A DNA stretch of 64,000 bases from positions 415,001 to 479,000 of the forward strand of contig NZ_CP101833.1 of assembly GCF_024498355.1 (NCBI RefSeq), given 5' to 3'. Made by a program: the position numbers and the translations under genes. Source of the DNA: Bacillus pumilus. GTDB taxonomy: Bacteria > Bacillota > Bacilli > Bacillales > Bacillaceae. This document shows, piece by piece, positions 61,044 through 64,000 of the stretch (position 1 is its first letter; every line of letters begins with the position of its first letter). A model generated the notes under the pieces. It saw only the letters and a program-made list of their open reading frames with translations. It was not told the origin of the DNA and did not search any database.

Positions 61044-63230
61044 GTGTCAAAAACAGTTGTATTAGCAGAGAAACCTTCAGTAGGGCGTGACCTTGCGCGT
61101 GTGCTGAAGTGTCATAAAAAAGGAAATGGCTATTTAGAAGGAGATCAATACATTGTGACGTGGGCGCTTGGCCATTTGGTGACACTGGCTGATCCAGAGG
61201 GCTATGGAAAAGAATTTCAATCCTGGCGTTTAGAGGATTTACCGATCATTCCAGAGCCGCTCAAGCTTGTGGTGATGAAAAAGACAGGCAAACAGTTCCA
61301 AGCGGTAAAGGCGCAGCTTGCGAGAAAAGATGTAAAAGACATTGTCATCGCAACAGATGCTGGACGCGAGGGGGAGCTTGTCGCAAGATGGATTCTTGAA
61401 AAAGCGCATGTGAAAAAGCCGTTAAAACGACTATGGATCTCATCTGTCACGGACAAAGCGATTCAAGAAGGATTCAAACGATTAAAAGACGGCAGAGAAT
61501 ATGATAACCTGTATCGCTCAGCGGTCGCACGTGCAGAGGCAGATTGGATTGTAGGGATCAACGCGACAAGAGCGCTGACGACCAAGTTCAATGCACAGCT
61601 CTCCTGTGGACGGGTGCAAACGCCAACCGTTGCGATGATCGCAAAGAGAGAGGAAGACATTCAGCAATTTCAGCCGAAGCCGTTCTTTGGGCTGACTGCA
61701 CAAGTAGACGGACTCACGTTGACATGGCAGGATGCCAAAACAAAGCAAAACCGCACATTCCAGGAGGATCTGATCAAGGAGCGCTTGGCAGGCTGCAAAG
61801 GAAAACCGGCAGTGATTGACGCGTTGAAAAAAGCAGCCAAAAAGGCCTTTGCTCCAGGGTTATATGACCTGACAGAATTGCAGCGTGATGCCCACAAACG
61901 CTATGGCTTTTCGGCAAAAGAAACACTGTCTACTCTTCAGCGGCTGTATGAGCAGCATAAGCTCGTCACTTACCCGCGTACAGATTCCCGTTTTATTTCA
62001 GCGGATATCGTTCCCACATTAAAGGATCGGTTAAAAGGAATGAACGTCAGACCGTACGCACAGCATGTGAACCGTATTTTACAATCAGGTATTAAAGCGC
62101 ACAAAGGCTTCGTCAACGATGCCAAAGTGTCGGATCACCATGCGATCATTCCAACCGAGGAAGAGCTGTATCCTGGTGCATTAAGTGATAAAGAGCGTAA
62201 ATTATATGACCTGATTGCCAAACGATTCCTTGCGGTTCTTATGAACCCTTTTGAGTACGAGGAAACAACGGTTATCGCAAAGATAGGCAGTGAAACATTC
62301 ACAGCAAAAGGGAAAATCGTTCAATCAGCTGGCTGGAAAGCCGTGTACGATGATTCCTATGAAGACGAGGAATCAGCCGAAGCAGATCAGCATCTGCCGC
62401 TACTCTCAGAAGGCCAGTCCCTTGAAGTACGACTTCTGAAAGAAACAAAAGGAGAAACGAAGCCTCCTGCCCGTTTTAATGAAGCGACCCTTTTATCTGC
62501 CATGGAGAACCCGGCGGCATTTATGCAGAACCAGGAAAAGGACTTAGTGAAAACCCTTGGTGAAACCGGTGGTCTAGGGACAGTGGCAACAAGAGCCGAC
62601 ATCATTGAAAAGCTGTTTAATAGCTTCTTAATTGAGAAAAAAGGCAAAGACATCTTCATCACATCAAAAGGGAAGCAGCTCCTCTCTTTAGCTCCTGAAG
62701 ACTTGAAGTCTCCTGCTTTAACAGCAGAATGGGAACAAAAGCTTTCGAAAATTGCGAAAGGCCAATTGAAAGCTTCTCAATTCATGAGTGAAATGAAGTC
62801 ATATGCAAAACAAGCTGTATCTGAAATCAAACAGACGAACCAAACCTTTAAGCATGACAACGTTACTGGAACCCATTGTCCGGATTGCGGAAAACTTATG
62901 CTGAAAGTGAACGGAAAAAATGGCACAATGCTTGTCTGTCAGGACAGAGAATGCGGACACAGAAAAAACGTGGCGAAGAAAACAAATGCACGCTGCCCGA
63001 ACTGTCATAAAAAACTCGAGCTGCGCGGAGAAGGCGATGGCAAAATCTTTGCTTGTGTGTGCGGTCATAGAGAAAAGCTGTCTGTTTTCGAAAAACGCAA
63101 ATCACAATCCAATCAAAAACGAGCTAGTAAGCATGATGTATCTAAATATATGAAGAAACAAAAGAAAGTGGAAGAGCCGATCAATAACGCACTAGCTGAA
63201 CAATTAAAGAAATTAAAATTAGATCAATAG
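61044..63230 (+). CDS. topB: DNA topoisomerase III
   Basis: 728-residue type IA topoisomerase (B. subtilis TopB about 727). Toprim start LAEKPSVGRDLARVL, catalytic Tyr near residue 310 in LVTYPRTDSRFIS, and a C-terminal Cys-rich region (CPDCGKLML, CQDRECGH, CPNCHKKLE, CVCGH) forming zinc ribbons. Followed by a basic tail. GTG 61044 is the start. As in B. subtilis it precedes ydaJ. Confidence 0.94.
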   Translation: MSKTVVLAEKPSVGRDLARVLKCHKKGNGYLEGDQYIVTWALGHLVTLADPEGYGKEFQSWRLEDLPIIPEPLKLVVMKKTGKQFQAVKAQLARKDVKDIVIATDAGREGELVARWILEKAHVKKPLKRLWISSVTDKAIQEGFKRLKDGREYDNLYRSAVARAEADWIVGINATRALTTKFNAQLSCGRVQTPTVAMIAKREEDIQQFQPKPFFGLTAQVDGLTLTWQDAKTKQNRTFQEDLIKERLAGCKGKPAVIDALKKAAKKAFAPGLYDLTELQRDAHKRYGFSAKETLSTLQRLYEQHKLVTYPRTDSRFISADIVPTLKDRLKGMNVRPYAQHVNRILQSGIKAHKGFVNDAKVSDHHAIIPTEEELYPGALSDKERKLYDLIAKRFLAVLMNPFEYEETTVIAKIGSETFTAKGKIVQSAGWKAVYDDSYEDEESAEADQHLPLLSEGQSLEVRLLKETKGETKPPARFNEATLLSAMENPAAFMQNQEKDLVKTLGETGGLGTVATRADIIEKLFNSFLIEKKGKDIFITSKGKQLLSLAPEDLKSPALTAEWEQKLSKIAKGQLKASQFMSEMKSYAKQAVSEIKQTNQTFKHDNVTGTHCPDCGKLMLKVNGKNGTMLVCQDRECGHRKNVAKKTNARCPNCHKKLELRGEGDGKIFACVCGHREKLSVFEKRKSQSNQKRASKHDVSKYMKKQKKVEEPINNALAEQLKKLKLDQ

Positions 63231-63236
63231 TTGTGT

Positions 63237-63266
63237 AAAAACCCATGCGAGGCCGCATGGGTTTTT
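63237..63266 (+). terminator. Terminator of topB
   Basis: AAAAACCCATGC pairs with GCATGGGTTTTT. Confidence 0.9.
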
Positions 63267-63354
63267 CAGTGCAATCAAGCATATCGGCATATTTTTTTTC
63301 TGAAAATGGGAATGCATATGCGAAAAGACTCGTAATTTGGTATAAAATATTTAT

Positions 63355-63382
63355 TTGAATTTAAACAGAAACGCTCTATAAT
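63355..63382 (+). promoter_or_regulatory. SigA-type promoter of ydaJ
   Basis: TTGAAT, 16-base spacer, TATAAT; 46 bases before the ATG, with AAAGGGGG between as ribosome site. Confidence 0.65.
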
Positions 63383-63428
63383 AAATCGTTAGATGCTAAG
63401 AGAACTGGGAGTTGAAAGGGGGACACGA

Positions 63429-64000
63429 ATGGATACACCCATACATCGTACGGCTATCGTTATATTCATTGTCATTCTACTAGGCGGATGTACCTGGAAC
63501 CAGGAGAAAGAGCCAGCTCATCCAGAATCAGCACAGCCTGTATTGCCAGGAGAATATTTCATCAATCACCACTTAATGACAGATCAGGGCATGATCCGCA
63601 CCTCTTTTTCAGAGCAGAACCTCTATTTATCTGAATCGCTTGGACTTTGGATGGATTATCTTGTTCTAAAAAAAGATCAAGCCTCTTTTGATCAACAGGT
63701 AGACGTTCTGCACACTCAATTCTTACTAGATCATGATCTCCTCAGCTGGCAAATTGAATCTCATCAAAAAAGTAAGGTCAATGCTTTAGTCGATGATTTA
63801 CGTGTAGTGGCAGCACTTCAAAAGGCAGATCAACTGTGGCAGAAGTCAGCATATGAGACCACATCGAAAGAAATCGCACAAGCGTTAAAAGACAACAACA
63901 TGTTCAAGGGCATACTCACCGATTATTATGATGCATCGACAAAGCAAACTTCACACACAATCACACTCTCATATATGGACCCAAAAGCAATCAAAGAATT
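63429..64000 (+). CDS. ydaJ: YdaJ-like lipoprotein, N-terminal part (runs off the window)
   Basis: About 190 codons are present with no stop before the window end. Signal peptide (IVIFIVILLGGC) with lipobox LGGC gives an extracellular lipoprotein. The following sequence (GEYFINHHLMTDQGMIRTSF, SESLGLWMDYLV) fits the glycosyl-hydrolase family 8-like YdaJ, whose B. subtilis operon ydaJKLMN makes a cell-surface polysaccharide. The position directly after topB is the same as in B. subtilis. Confidence 0.82.
   Translation, partial: MDTPIHRTAIVIFIVILLGGCTWNQEKEPAHPESAQPVLPGEYFINHHLMTDQGMIRTSFSEQNLYLSESLGLWMDYLVLKKDQASFDQQVDVLHTQFLLDHDLLSWQIESHQKSKVNALVDDLRVVAALQKADQLWQKSAYETTSKEIAQALKDNNMFKGILTDYYDASTKQTSHTITLSYMDPKAIKE

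Overview
The window reads as chromosome of a low-GC, spore-forming Bacillus, most likely of the Bacillus pumilus / safensis / altitudinis group (inference). Many blocks match B. subtilis gene order: yxeKLMNOPQ, yclJK-yclM, ycnBC-yczG-gabRT-gabD, ycnIJ-mtlAFD, ycsE-ycsF-ycsG-ycsI-kipI-kipA-kipR-lipC-mtlR, ydaD/ydaG and topB-ydaJ. The blocks are rearranged, with B. subtilis neighbours missing and extra genes inserted. I see no tRNA, rRNA, CRISPR array, prophage or transposase gene.

Layout. 1-1.1 kb: end of an LPxTA wall protein, sortase D and an AbrB-like regulator. 1.1-3.4 kb: cystine ABC importer tcyABC (minus). 3.7-9.8 kb: a dienelactone-hydrolase-like protein, a RocE-type amino acid permease, the peptide transporter YclF and a beta-helix protein. 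10-16.6 kb: seven-gene yxe operon for uptake and breakdown of S-modified cysteines. 16.6-21.9 kb: an orphan SUKH immunity-like gene, the YclJK two-component system, a GAF-STAS protein and aspartokinase. 22-30.5 kb: YcnB/YcnC efflux pair, YczG, and the GABA locus gabR/gabT-permease-gabD. 30.5-33.6 kb: a flavodoxin-fold reductase and copper genes ycnIJ, without the usual repressor gene ycnK. 34-39 kb: mannitol operon mtlAFD and a chemoreceptor. 39-42 kb: small genes and ycsE. 42-47.5 kb: 5-oxoproline/Kip operon with its IclR regulator. 47.5-52.6 kb: azoreductase, spore lipase LipC, a C45-type hydrolase and mtlR. 52.6-57.1 kb: a palindromic repeat element inside a duplicated hairpin, a methyltransferase, stress genes ydaD and ydaG with SigB-like promoters, several very small membrane proteins and an unexplained intergenic segment. 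57-64 kb: GntR and AraC regulators, an EamA exporter, a tartrate/malate dehydrogenase, topoisomerase III and the start of ydaJ.

Functional links. Cysteine sulfur salvage is served by tcyABC and yxeKLMNOPQ. Mannitol use is split between mtlAFD and a distant mtlR, but both carry the same operator-plus-cre arrangement, so they probably form one regulon. GabR controls gabT-permease-gabD through conserved ATACCA repeats. The kip operon joins 5-oxoproline hydrolysis (PxpABC) to a KipR-like regulator and has palindromes at its promoter. Many starts were set from Shine-Dalgarno spacing, and several are TTG or GTG.

No single unmistakable new system is present. The strongest unexplained signals are the 120-bp palindromic element at 52.6 kb, the perfect 19-bp hairpin over a start codon at 56.35 kb, the cluster of sub-75-residue membrane proteins at 55.6-56.2 kb, the ORF-like intergenic segment at 55.4-55.6 kb, and the GAF-STAS gene where rapC-phrC would be expected.
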